Source: Mya arenaria (Eukaryota; Mollusca; Bivalvia; Myida; Myidae). From it: a stretch of DNA of 64,000 nucleotides. The stretch covers positions 26,610,701 through 26,674,700 of the forward strand of contig NC_069136.1 of the NCBI RefSeq assembly GCF_026914265.1, written 5' to 3'. Within the stretch, counting starts at the first letter, position 1. Every line of letters begins with the position of its first letter. The notes beneath the pieces were generated by a model. The model searched no databases and had not been told where the DNA came from. It saw only the letters and a program-made list of their open reading frames with translations. Position numbers and translations under genes: made by a program. Positions 1 through 11,500 of the stretch are shown here, piece by piece.

Positions 1-1240
1 TCATGAAGCTTGTGCAAAATTGGGGCATCAAAAAGGGCAATCAATGTGGCTAATATATGAGAAGCTATGGTTGTTGAAAATTACACAATTTGGTAGCGAA
101 GGAATGCACCACACAAAAGCCTTTTTCAATCAAAGTTCTGTTTATTTCCTTGTTTAAACATAATATACAGCACCATTTCCTTATTTGCAACGTTTCTGGG
201 AATTTTGCTACATGTTTTTCCTGAAAAACCTTGCCAAAAGTAATTATAAAAAAAGTTGAACACTGATAACCCGTACGAAATTAATAATCATTTATCGTTT
301 ATAAAGTCATTATTGTGCCTAGTGATGTACTGAATGATTGATTGCATAACATAAAATAATAATATTTAAGTGCTAATAGAATAGGTACCCACGTTTGGTT
401 TCGATAAGCGATTAGAACAATAAAATCATTGCTTTGTTTTGTTTTTGTTGTGACTGTTAGAGTTACCTTCCTTGTTTATTTATCACTTAGTCAAAACGTC
501 TGATACTGAAACGGTAAGCAGTGAGTAAAGTTATTCGATAATGCCCCTCTAGATTGTCATACACCTACTTGTATCAATGTACACACCTTATCGCAAAAAT
601 AAGCGTACGGTACAGTGCTGTACACGAATTGTGTAAAAGCATGTGTTTTGAACTTCGCATATTAAGATGATAAATATTACAGTATGATTTGCTGGAAAAT
701 ATGATAAAATTGACATTTTATTTTTTGTTTTGTTTTTAAACTTATGCAGTTGTCCTATTTGAGCGATTTAAACTAATCTTATGCCTTCCAGATTCGTTTA
801 CATCCGAATGTTTATTTTATTAACTTGACAAATAAGTATAAATTAATGACTTATAATAATAGCAATGCTTTACTGTAGCATGTTTGGCCACTACAATAAA
901 AGGTGCGAAAAGTGGCCATGAATAAACAAGAGTTTAAAACTTATAACTTTGCTTATCCAGTGTAAACATGTTAAACTTATGTGTCTACTTAAAAATCAAG
1001 TGTAGACGAGTACATCCAGCTCGAGTTCATGATTTTATTGCGTTTTTTTTATAAAAGCATCTGATGAAGTTTTGTACTGTGAACCGGGTTACATAAGTGT
1101 TCTTGTTTTAAAGAAACTGTGTCACAGATTGGCACCAAAAAAGTTTTTTTCTGTAACGAATCTTAGGACTATTATCTAGTAGAATGTGTTACGCTTTGGT
1201 ATCATAATTGTAAAAAAAGTACCAAAATGTAAAAAAAAAA
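1..1240. other. AT-rich intergenic DNA, no gene seen
   Basis: No open frame with coding character, recognisable RNA or clear repeat structure was found in this stretch. It is AT-rich, with short homopolymer runs such as the A-run just before position 1243. Confidence 0.5.
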
Positions 1241-1242
1241 AA

Positions 1243-1322
1243 ATGTGTCGGGAGACCGGGTTTGAACCCCCATCGCCAAAATTTAAGTCCAGTGTCTTAC
1301 TCACTGAGCTACAAAGTCTTAT
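1243..1322 (-). repeat. tRNA-derived sequence (pseudo-tRNA or SINE head)
   Basis: Read on the minus strand, this has a good RNA polymerase III A box (TAGCTCAGTGAG, about 1300-1311) and a canonical B box (GGTTCAAACC, about 1259-1268). A run of thirteen T follows at once (the A-run on the plus strand at about 1231-1243) and could terminate pol III. The acceptor stem does not pair and the anticodon stem is poor, so it is not a functional tRNA gene. It is best read as a decayed tRNA copy or the head of a short tRNA-derived SINE. Confidence 0.6.
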
Positions 1323-1329
1323 ACTAATC

Positions 1330-2466
1330 GGGTGACATAATTAAACTATACACCTACGTCGGTATAATCACGTGATAACACCAACTAGCCAATCACACAT
1401 AAGGAATGAATTATACCTGGTAGACATACCAAGTAATCTTTTTAATGGAAAAATACGAAATAACTGCTAAAGTTAAATAAATTGTAAACAATGTGGCACT
1501 TCAGTTAGTAAGTTCCAATACATTGACAAGTTTATGTCAGTTTTCGACAATTTTCTTCTTTTTTTTCGCTATTTTATCATACGTGAGACAGCCCCTTTAA
1601 ATACTCGCTGAAAAAAGTTTGAGACTAATGATGATAACGTAAAATTGTTTATTAGACAATTATATCAGATTAATATTAAATTGTTTACCATTTTGAGATG
1701 TTTTAACTTCTTATAAAGATGTTGGTTTATAAATAGTTTACTATTTGGGGGGGGGGGGTAAAACAATGACGAAATTAGACACGTGACGGAGAAACTAGAA
1801 TTAATGTTTTCTTTGCTCCGAGACTGGAAAACAGATACTTTAAATTAGTCTTAATGTTTAACGTCATAATTAATTAATTAAAAACACGTGTTGAGCATGT
1901 GTACAAAACTGTTATCCATATTGTTGCAGTCCTACTTAGTTTTAGAGAAACTGCGGAATAAGCAAAGTCTCGCAAATTCTTTAACCCAATTAAGACAATG
2001 TTAGTTCGACGTTAACATAATATGTTGTCACCAATCAAAAATATTTCTTTATTATTTTAATACAAATTATTATAAGACGCTTGACTTGAACTATTTATTG
2101 CATTACTCATAATTTGAATAATAGCTACTGCAGTAGTGGAAAATTGCGTTAAGTTTAATTGAGGCAATGGCGTTCGGACAAACTGCGCGGATACCGCCAA
2201 CAATCTGCAGTTACAATTCGATGCAGTATCTAGCTATGGCCATGATACTGGTATTTAAGTCCATCTTAAAAAAAATACAGAGATTTAAATTGTTGAATTC
2301 AGCAATGGTGGGCATTTGCGTACTTATAAAAAAATTCAAACGGTCTACAAGTAAATACCGTATCCGCATACCGTGAGTGCATGTGTTTATTATTCGCCTC
2401 TAATTAAGCTACGCTGGACCACAGCTAAATATTAATTGGCAGCACATGTACGCATAGCTGCTCTCT
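1330..2466. other. Intergenic DNA, no gene seen
   Basis: AT-rich DNA with a twelve-base G run near 1748 and short TTAA-rich stretches. The short frame at 2167-2376 has no family resemblance and lies in no identifiable exon context. Confidence 0.45.
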
Positions 2467-2770
2467 CCATTGACTGTCAATATTGACCTATCTTTGGTCT
2501 CGCGAATTGATCAATACGATGTTACCGATTTAATATGGGACGTTTTTACCAAAGTCGAAAATGTAGATATGTTTTGATTTTAATTTTGATTTGTTATTGA
2601 ACATTTTAAAGGTATTAAATCGAAGGGTCATAGCTATAACATCAAGTTAAACAAGGTTAGTATTTTTCTCTCCTTAATTAAGCAAGAAATGCAAGTAATA
2701 ACGTAATGTTACAAGTTAACTTTCACGCTAATAGTACATGTATTTTCCCGTACGGTAATCGTACACCGTA
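2467..2770 (+). promoter_or_regulatory. Upstream block conserved between the two CENP-B-like gene copies (copy 1)
   Basis: This block aligns by eye with 15487-15800, which lies upstream of the second gene copy. Shared landmarks include an 'attgactgt' start, 'tatggg(a/c)cgtttttac', 'ccttaattaagca' and 'tattttcccgtacggtaatcgtac'. Because it is retained upstream of both copies and carries no open frame, I infer promoter and/or untranslated first-exon sequence. It lies about 6 kb before the ATG of copy 1 but only about 2 kb before that of copy 2. The difference is accounted for by the repeats at 2.9-7.5 kb. Confidence 0.4.
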
Positions 2771-2916
2771 ATTAGGTAATATCTACAATGTTTGATATTT
2801 ACTTATTGAAGATTGGTGGACATGTATTTCACCGTTTTCTTGTATAAGACATTGTTATAAAATAACACAGAGTAATTAGAAAGGTTTCAAAATGTCATGT
2901 CTTCTTTTTTATGCAC

Positions 2917-3117
2917 TGTCTCTGTGGTCAAGAGGTTAAGCGTCCGTCTACGGAGTGGGAGGTTGTGGATTCGATCCCAACTAGCTCCCTTGCCTGGTGC
3001 TCAGCATTTAAAGGGTAGTGCTTGGAAAAGTGGTGTACTCAGTACTGGTTTAACCCAGGAAAATTGTACCCCGTGTATCGGTGCTTTTTCTTCAAAAAAG
3101 AGCTAGGGTATCGCTAG
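2917..3117 (+). repeat. tRNA-derived SINE
   Basis: The head (about 2917-2990) reads like a tRNA with an A-box-like TGGTCAAGAGG and a B box GGATTCGATCC. An unrelated body follows, ending near an A-rich run at about 3090-3110. This head-body layout is that of an invertebrate tRNA SINE. No second copy of this exact family was seen in the window. Confidence 0.6.
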
Positions 3118-3125
3118 CTAAAGAA

Positions 3126-3173
3126 CTTCAGCGAACACGTTATATATTACCTTTTTGGATGTGTTCGCTGAAG
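3126..3173. repeat. Perfect 13-bp hairpin
   Basis: CTTCAGCGAACAC at 3126-3138 is the exact reverse complement of 3161-3173, with a 22-nt AT-rich loop. It lies just downstream of the SINE at 2917-3117. Confidence 0.6.
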
Positions 3174-4734
3174 AGAACGCCGTATCCAAACCCTACCAGA
3201 ATTCGTGACATTTTTATGTCACGCTGTTATTTCACTTGAATGCATTGTACAGACAAAATAACTGTATCCTCAGGTAAATGAAGTAAAATGTAGTTCACAA
3301 ACACATTTTCAAAACCAAAAAACGCTTTAAAGATAGTTGATTTAGCATTTTAATAAATCCTATTACAAGCATTCCTTATCTAGGTCATAGTTGTGTTCAA
3401 ATTTAATCACGTGACACCAAGATTTTTCAGAAAATACCCATGTGACCTATATTTGACCTCACAAATGTAGTGTTTATTTTGCTGTTATTTTTTCTATTTC
3501 GAATAATTAGTAAATAACTTATAACAAATTTGGAATAAATAAATTGTTTTTACTTATCAAAAGGTATTTTCAGCCTTACTGCAATTGGATTCGACTAAAT
3601 GAACAATGTGAATCTGATGCTATAAATAGAATCCATCGACGTCATCATGGTCATGTGACTGCATTGCATCATCACACTCAATTGATTCTGGTTGACTTTA
3701 CTATGGGGGTTACGCCATAACTTTAATGTGTTGTAAACATCAAAAAAATAAATATCAACATTAAAGTTATGGAAGCCAGAACTAGGGTATCGCACTCGGA
3801 CTTCTTTGTATCGCACCACTGTCTCTTCAGCGTGCTGTCCCTTCAGCAAAAAGAAAGGACCCGCGTTGGAAATAAGTGCTTGCACTTTCACGGGTCATCC
3901 TTGACCGCAAGGTCTAAAGAAATACATACATACAATACAAACCACAGCTCTTGGGTCCGGGAAATAGCGGGGACTTTGAGTTTCGGTCCAGCCAATCCTG
4001 GTAAAATTCCCTGTCTGCGGGCAGTGGCAGGGCTTTTTTACCTTCTTTACCTGCCGAAATAAGGCTACTTCACAATTGGGAAAAATTGAATATTTTCCCA
4101 ATTTCCAGATATTTTTTTCACTATTCCCAGATATTTTTCCCAAAAAGGAAGATCTTACTTCAAAAATTTACAATAAAAAATTATTCTGTTTGAGCAAATT
4201 ATTCTTTTCATCTTTTAAGTTAAATCAGTAGAATGCTGTATAATTTAAATGTTATTGGAGGACCAATTAGTCCATATATTGTTATCAATTCTTTCCCTCG
4301 ATTTAGAATCAACTCTATGAAGATTAAAACTGATCTCTCTCCCTCTTTTGTCATTGCGGCATGTTAAAAAAGCAAAGTCGAAGACATTTCTCCCCCCCAA
4401 TAATATCTACATTACATGTGTATCATAAGGAAGTCCATACATTTTAGACTTCTCAAACTTGACCCTGTGAAGTGTTTGTACACATTTCATATTAAAAAGG
4501 TCATAATTGAAAAAAAATCAGCTAGAAGTAGACTCACATGTAAGATATGAGCCTGTTTTTTGTAACACGAGTTCCAAGTATCATATGGATACCTTGACCC
4601 ATGTTTAAAAGGTGCCTTCAATCCTCATGTGGAATTTCCCATTTTTAGACGTTTCGCATTTAAATTTCCCAATTTGCAGAATTTCACGCGTTTAAATTAT
4701 CCAAAATGAAAAGGCTAGGCCTCTTCACAATTTT
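3174..4734. repeat. Intergenic, with a foldback and fragments of dispersed repeats
   Basis: A hairpin at about 3716-3773 pairs CCATAACTTTAATGT with its near complement around 'aaataaatatcaac'. A GC-richer patch at about 3957-4043 ('aatagcggggactttga', 'ggtaaaattccctg') recurs in diverged form at about 45488-45575, so it belongs to a dispersed repeat. The 4060-4700 part is AT-rich with repeated 'ttcccaattt' phrases. No gene is supported; the short frames here overlap each other on both strands and resemble nothing. Confidence 0.45.
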
Positions 4735-4862
4735 TGGTTAGGCCAAGAAAAAAAAATGGTTTCGTTAGGGTTACATCCTTTTCAAAAACAGGTATGATAG
4801 GTAGGCTTTTTATATATTTTTATGCCCCCCTTCGAAGAAGAGGGGTATATTGCTTTGCACAT

Positions 4863-5771
4863 CAGGGCTCGACATTAACCACTGCCCGATTGCCCGGGGC
4901 AAGTAATTTTTGCAGGCGGGCAGTAGTTTTTAGAATCTACCTGCCCAAAGTAACAAAAAAAACTTGTCATAGTGGCGACTTTTGTGGAGAAAAAATATTA
5001 GTCCGTACTCTCCTTGGAGAGTATTTATCAAACCGAAACTAATGCACTCATTGGTTGTTGACTCGAAAAAACGGAGATCCTCTGACATTTTCATTCGAAA
5101 CTACGATGGCGAAGACTGCCGAATATTTTCCGATAGAGCTCGAGTAATTCCGTCTAGATCCATTGGCCAATCGCGTGAGCTGCACCAAATCCATATAGCT
5201 AGCATTCCAGTTAATGCCCTCACAATGTACACAAATGGCGTTTTGACAGTTGACACTGTCAAGTTTTTTTATTGTTTCAAACGAAAAAAGGCTAAGCCAT
5301 CTGAGAAAAAGTATGAAAAGAAACTAAAACGACGCTGGGTCGAGTCTTGGGGAAACAATTTTCCTGGACTCAGATGCAGCAAGAATGGTAATTTTGGCTA
5401 TTTTTCGGACTGCTCCAATTTTCGGATGCTCGGTTTTTGGAACTTTACGAGTTCACTTTGCATTGCGATAAACTGTAATTTACTTCAAAATAAATGGAGG
5501 ATTACAAGGCTAAGATAAGAGGTTGACTGTTCGTTCTTATAATTCAATTTTATTTCATCCTTAATAATTTGAATGTATGTGCTAAGTTACAAATTTCATG
5601 ACAACTGATTTATTTCAAATACAGCAAGCCCTGATGGGCAGGTTGAATCTGGAAATGACAACAAAATGAGCCCCAAGAAATTGGGCAAGTAAAAAATCCA
5701 TTCGGGCAAGTGAAAATGGCTAGGTGGTTGCCCAAAGGGCAACCAAGTATTAGAATAAGCATCAAGCCCTG
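4863..5771 (+). mobile_element. hAT-like DNA transposon remnant inserted in a dispersed repeat
   Basis: The ends are CAGGGCTCGA (4863) and TCAAGCCCTG (5771), a short inverted repeat. Both sides are flanked by CACAT (4858-4862 and 5772-5776), which fits a target duplication. Outside the flanks, the host repeat continues smoothly ('tatgccccccttcgaag' to the left, 'gtcggtccgtccg' to the right). hAT elements normally make 8-bp duplications, so the 5-bp match is imperfect support. No transposase catalytic domain is present. Confidence 0.5.
4982..5518 (+). pseudogene. Transposon-derived open frame (178 codons), zinc-finger-end-like remnant
   Basis: This frame lies inside the hAT-like element. Around codons 100-130 it is strongly basic and includes KKYEKKLKRRWVESW followed by a short spacer and a FPGL-type motif. 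That resembles the 'K+R+F...W...FPWL' segment that starts the N-terminal zinc-finger region of some hAT transposase-derived proteins. After that the frame becomes low in similarity and ends before any catalytic core. It is best read as a truncated transposase remnant, with the family assignment from motif resemblance only. Confidence 0.35.
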
Positions 5772-6152
5772 CACATGTCGGTCCGTCCGTAGACCAAAGC
5801 TTGTCCGAGTGATAACTCAACAATCCCTGGACCCATTGTCATCAAACTTGACATGTAGGTTGGGCCTGACAAGCAGATGACCCCTATTGATTTTAGGGGT
5901 CATCGGGTCAAAGATCAAGGTCACAGAGTTCTTTTAATGGTAAAAAGGTTTGAAAGATTTTCCAAATGATAACTGAACAATGTCTGAACCTATGATCATC
6001 AAACTTGACATGGAGGCTGGGCCTGACCAGAAAACGACCCCAATTGAATTTAGGGATTGTTGGGTCAAAGGTCAAGGTCACAGTGACCTTGAATGATAAA
6101 AGGTTGTCTGAGTAATAACTCGACAATGCATGTACCCATGGCCCTCAAACTG
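5607..6152. repeat. 546-bp tandem duplication, unit 1
   Basis: This unit is repeated immediately at 6153-6698 with no difference that I could find. It contains the right end of the hAT-like element (to 5771) and then the 'ggtcaaggtcacag' dispersed repeat. The breakpoint is at 'caaactg|gattta'. The perfection implies a very recent duplication or an assembly duplication. Confidence 0.85.
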
Positions 6153-6698
6153 GATTTATTTCAAATACAGCAAGCCCTGATGGGCAGGTTGAATCTGGAA
6201 ATGACAACAAAATGAGCCCCAAGAAATTGGGCAAGTAAAAAATCCATTCGGGCAAGTGAAAATGGCTAGGTGGTTGCCCAAAGGGCAACCAAGTATTAGA
6301 ATAAGCATCAAGCCCTGCACATGTCGGTCCGTCCGTAGACCAAAGCTTGTCCGAGTGATAACTCAACAATCCCTGGACCCATTGTCATCAAACTTGACAT
6401 GTAGGTTGGGCCTGACAAGCAGATGACCCCTATTGATTTTAGGGGTCATCGGGTCAAAGATCAAGGTCACAGAGTTCTTTTAATGGTAAAAAGGTTTGAA
6501 AGATTTTCCAAATGATAACTGAACAATGTCTGAACCTATGATCATCAAACTTGACATGGAGGCTGGGCCTGACCAGAAAACGACCCCAATTGAATTTAGG
6601 GATTGTTGGGTCAAAGGTCAAGGTCACAGTGACCTTGAATGATAAAAGGTTGTCTGAGTAATAACTCGACAATGCATGTACCCATGGCCCTCAAACTG
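6153..6698. repeat. 546-bp tandem duplication, unit 2
   Basis: Second copy of the preceding unit. After 6698 the sequence continues into a further diverged ~110-bp unit of the 'gacccctattgatttt...ggtcaaggtcacag' type, up to about 6930. That smaller periodicity also exists inside each 546-bp unit. Confidence 0.85.
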
Positions 6699-6930
6699 GA
6701 CTTGGAGGTTTGGCCTGACCAGTAGATGACCCCTATTGATTTTGGGGGTCATTGGGCCAAAGGTCAAGGTCACAGTGACCTTGAATAATACATGTAAAAG
6801 GTTGTCCATGTGATAACTCGACAATGCCTGCACCCATGGCCCTCAAACTTGACTTGGAGGTTGGGCCTGTCCAGTAGATGACCCCTATTTTTGGGGGGTC
6901 ATTGGGCCAAAGGTCAAGGTCACAGTGAAT
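6699..6930. repeat. Diverged ~110-130-bp units of the GGTCAAGGTCACAG family
   Basis: Phrases 'ttgacttggaggttgggcc', 'agatgacccctatt' and 'aaaggtcaaggtcacagtga' recur about every 110-130 bp from 5850 to 6930. Related degenerate phrases ('ggtcacatgggt', 'aggtcgaatcttagat') occur at 9290-9800, inside intron 1 of the first CENP-B-like gene. No coding capacity is conserved. Confidence 0.6.
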
Positions 6931-7175
6931 TTCTTATTTCTGTCTGAAAATTAATGTTTTATTGCTTATACCGTTACTAACGGTTTAAGAAAAATGTATA
7001 AAATGCATCAATGAAACATCAATTTTTGAACCTAAATATAAAAATCTGCAATCTAATTTTTTGTCAGTAGTCATATATCACAGGTTTGCAGATATTTACA
7101 CAAAGATTGGCTCATTCCAAGACAAAAAAAAAAAGTTGTCAAACCGGTAAATCTGTGAGAGTGCAGCTTTAAAGT
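6930..7175. repeat. Truncated copy of a long-TIR MITE
   Basis: About 240 bp matches 28530-28758, including 'ccgttactaacggtt', 'aatctgcaatctaattttttgtca' and the end 'ctgtgagagtgcagctttaaa'. The left arm of the palindromic element is missing here. Confidence 0.65.
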
Positions 7176-7469
7176 AAAATTTTATTTTTTTTAGTTACCC
7201 TACTTACGGAATAGGCGCCGACCCTACCGTTTTTATAGTCAGTTTGAAAAAAAAATCCCTTTTTTTTTTTTTTTAATATGAAGTTTAAAACCTTAAATGG
7301 TTATACAGGAGATAACTTTAACACCATTCTCCAATGATGAAAATGACATTGTTTTATAAAGCCTAATAAAAAAATAAATGATAAATAAATAAATAAATAA
7401 AGCCTACCTATTTTTTGAGAAGGATGTAACCCTAACCCAACCTTTTTTTTTTTTTAGGCCTAACCATTG

Positions 7470-8557
7470 TAAACTATGAAATGATAGCATATTAAATTGG
7501 GATTTTTTCGTTGATATATGTAGGTTTTGTGTGATAAATAATCATGTTTCAATCATTTTTTATCTGGAACAAAATTGGTTAGGTAGGGGTGTGACCTTAT
7601 GGTATGTCCTGTCAACGTTACTGCCTCCTGTGAATATTCATATCATATTTTTTCATTCAGTATTTCATGTATTTCCATAATGTCTGAAATATTTTGTGGG
7701 GAAGGCCCTGAATACTTAAATATGTGAAATGAATATACTCAAATTACTCTGTTCAGCAATTATGTGTGGACTCTTAGAACTTGAACAACAATAAGCTCCA
7801 GTTTTTAACCAGGTTTTCAACAAAAACAATGCTATTAGAATGGGGATGTCAGTAGGCGCGTGGGTGGGTGAGCGTCAAACATTGGTTTCTGCCCAATAAC
7901 TTCTGCTAGCATTGCTGGATAGTGATGAAAGTTGGTGTATAGGTAAAGCTTATATGAAGAGTTAGCTTTGGAATGCTTTTAGGGGGGGTCGGGGTCACAG
8001 TCAAGGTCATGGTTACAGAAAAATAAAAAAATAGTTTCTGTCCTTTAGCTTAAGTAAGAATTGATGTATAGTGATGAAAGTTGGTGTGTAGGTATGTGAT
8101 GTAAAAAGCTAGCTTACATGGGATTCCCTTGTAATGAATAAAGTTAAAGGCTGCTACTTTTTTTTCATATCTCATACAAGAAATTAATTGGCTATAATTT
8201 CTGATTGCCCATATTAAGAAACCTGTTTTCGTTGCACTGCGGCGCTTCTTGTCCAAATAAAATTGTAATTTTAGAAATTCTGAGTCATTCATTCAACATT
8301 TTGAGTAAGAAAAGCATTTGGAACAAAATCAGATATACAAATGAAAAAAGACAACACATTCATATATCAAACCTGAAGGGCTATTAAGAACGCCTTGGTC
8401 GGGGATTGGAATCGATGTGTTCATTGGCGATATAAATGTATACCGCAGCCTTGTGAACTAGAACTAGTTTATTAAGTTCTTATCAGTTATACATATATTT
8501 CTGTCTCACATATAATGAGTATTTTTAATTTTAATTTCATTTATATCGTGGTTGTAG
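7470..8557. other. Non-coding DNA before the start exon of the first CENP-B-like gene
   Basis: Probably 5' intron, if the block at 2467-2770 is the untranslated first exon. It contains scattered repeat phrases ('gggtcggggtcacagtcaaggtcatgg' near 7985 and two 'gtgatgaaagttggtgt' motifs near 7930 and 8075). No coding exon was found. Confidence 0.4.
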
Positions 8558-8567
8558 AATTCTGGGA

Positions 8568-11500
8568 ATGGCCGTGGCGAAGACCCGAAGTAAAATTCAA
8601 GCATTGGTGAGTTATTTACCTAGCAACTTAATTAGAATGCAGTAAAACATGTGCAGCTACAATGTATCACATTGAACCTACTAGGTATCGAAACAAAGTA
8701 TCTTGAAAGCATACATAGAATATATAGAATGTCCATTAGCTTACCTTCACAATGAAGAAAATAAGTCTTTAAAGCCTTTTGGAGTATATGCAAATGTTTC
8801 TATGGTAACTTACCTATGGAACATTTTTAAGAAGTCTTTATTAACATCTTTTTGATTTGCAAATGCAAAATCAAAAAAAAAAATGCATTTATATAATTAT
8901 ATTTACTTTAAAGAAGTCTTTTGCTAAACATAACATAAAAATAGGTAATGATTAAAAATGTCTGTCATTCGTGTTCAGATTTTGAATGTGTCAGTCTCCA
9001 AATAACTTATACCAAAATTGGAACAAAATAAACCTTTTCCATGATCAGAGTTGGTAGAAATTAATTGTAATCCATCCATCAATAAGACAAAGAAAGCTTA
9101 TGGTAAAGTTTCATATTAATGTTTGAATGATATTTTATTTATATTTTTATAGAGACGTTATGTTTTTTAAGACACAAATTAATATTTCCTTATTTATCAC
9201 CTCCTAGGAATTAGTCAGATAATCATAATGTTCAAACTTTGCAGTATGATCCTCTTGCTTGTAGAAATGGGCCACTTGGGATCAGCAATTAGGTCAGTAG
9301 GTCGAATCTTAGATAAATCTTTGGAACACAATAAATACATCATATTTGGCCCACTATTCATTTAATTCTTAATAAGAATTATTTCCTTAATGAACTCTTA
9401 GACAAATTAAAAATTTGGTCACATGTGATCAAAAATTGAGTCACTAGGTCAAATCCTTTTTGGTCTTAAGCAATATCATCGGAACCATATAATATTTATT
9501 AGTAGGGATTGGTTAGATAATGTTCAAACTGGTCAGAACTTTTCCTTTGACCAAGTTTCAACTGCTTGTTGAAGTGGGTCACATGGGTGGGGTCAAAAAG
9601 CAGGTTATTTGGTCTAATCTTGGGAACACACTAGAGGCGTTATATTTCATATAGTGTCACATGGGGCAAAAACTAGGTCATAAGGTCGAATCTTAGATAC
9701 ATCGTGGGAATAAACATATATCCGCTCCAATCTTAATGAAACTTAGTCAGAATATATACCTCTATTAAATCGTGGATTATTTTGAAAAAGGTCACACGGG
9801 GTTGTAAAACTAGGATACTATGTCATTTCTAAATGCCACTCTATATACAATATTCTTTTATTTCAATTATTGCAAACAAACTAATATCTCAAGATCTCAT
9901 ATCCCACGTTTATAATAGTCCAACACTCTGCAGCCGTATTGCCTCGGTTGGAATATTTCACCAACACTTGATTTCCATTCCATGTACTTTGCCTTATCAA
10001 GAGGATGATACAATTAAACCAATTGGCCTTTTACAAAAATGTTACCAATGCAAAACTGATATAATGGTTAATCAGTGTAAACTTAACATTGATATAATCT
10101 TGATGTTAATACGGTATCTAAAATTCACTAACACATCATGACATTTTGTGTTTTGTGTAAAAAGAGATAATACTAGTCCCTTTTGCCGTAGGTTGCAGAC
10201 TTACTAAAGGATGGATACGAAGCTCTTGTTCTGGCAACCAATGTGGAGGAAACCACTTTCCTATACGAGGGCAGCCATCGGGGACGGGAATTTTTCAAGG
10301 AAACACCTCAGCTGCTCAAGTTTACTGACTTCTGCAAAGGTATTTGCAAGAGTACAGTTTAGACACATGCGTGCCTTTAGATTAAACTCATGCCTAGAAG
10401 GAAAAATATGTTTGCCTTGTTATTGAGCTAATTGAGCATGTTAAAAAATTCACATGTAAATTTCTGTTTTGAGGTTAATGTGAGATACTAATTTTTAGAA
10501 AAAAAATCAGCGTAACTAGTATCCAAATTACTCACTTAAAACTGTAAACTGTACAAAAAAAGTTAATCGATGTAATCATTAAGATAATTTCATTTGAAAT
10601 CACAGAACTTTTCAAAATTTAAATATTACACAAATGATAAACTACCATGAGATGTGTGCTAAGTTTGAACCTAAGAAATTGTAGATTGTTTGAGAAATTG
10701 AGACCTGCTCTTAATCACTTTGTGAACCAAAACAGTATTATAATAATGTTTCTGGAAAAAATCTGGAATATAACAATATCAAAAGCGGCTAATGCTTATA
10801 TTTATCTAATATACGAGTCAAGTTTTAAGATTGTTCTCATTTTATTTGACTTTCGTTGCAGGTTTTGATGAGAGTTTGGAGAAAACAGGAGCAAATGTTT
10901 GTGAAGATGATACTTCACAGCACGTCGATCCGTTCAAACAGATTAGTGAAGATACAATAAAGCAAGAGGTTATAAGTAGTCTGATTGCAAATGATGTAGA
11001 TGTCGAAGAACAGTTGTCTGAAGACACATGGAGTGAAAACTACGCTAATGATAAACCAGACTTCATTGAAGTCAAGGTTGAACCAGAAGCTGTGCTTTAT
11101 TTTGATAATAATACAAGTGACGTGGACTTTGAGAATTTTATCAATGGAGACTATTCTTCAGTTGAAGCTGTTAATTGTAAAGTTGTGCCTGAAGATAAGC
11201 TTAATGCCAGAAACGCTGAATTCAGTTCCAAAGTTGTAGATAAGAATACAAATGATTGTGAGAATAGTTTAACAGAAGAACCTTCTCCGGCCAGAGTTTT
11301 TGCTTCTTCATCAAATGATTTACACAGTCTGAGTTCAAAGACATCCTGTTTAAGAGAAAGAAAGGACAGCAGACATCATGAACGAATAGCAAGCCTCAAT
11401 GGAGGAAATCGTAAAGGTTTAAAGCGTAAAATAGATACGAAAACTATTGAAGTGAAATTCAATGCCATAATGGAAGTAGAGAGAGGCGTTAAGACCAGAG

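Larger units (their letters stand above)
4735..7466. repeat. Compound repeat block bounded by inverted copies of one sequence
   Basis: The sequence at about 4735-4810 (ggttaggcc, an A-run, 'gttagggttacatccttttc', 'gataggtaggcttt') recurs in reverse complement at about 7395-7466. The two copies face each other across 2.6 kb of repeats: a molluscan-type dispersed repeat, an inserted hAT-like element, a 546-bp tandem duplication and a MITE fragment. Confidence 0.5.

Noticed and set aside
1243..1322. Possible functional tRNA gene on the minus strand
   Set aside because: The A and B boxes are good, but the acceptor and anticodon stems do not pair.
5596..6833. Repeated minus-strand frames (two identical pairs)
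   Set aside because: They lie in the 546-bp duplication of a dispersed repeat and are not conserved in the diverged unit at 6699-6930.
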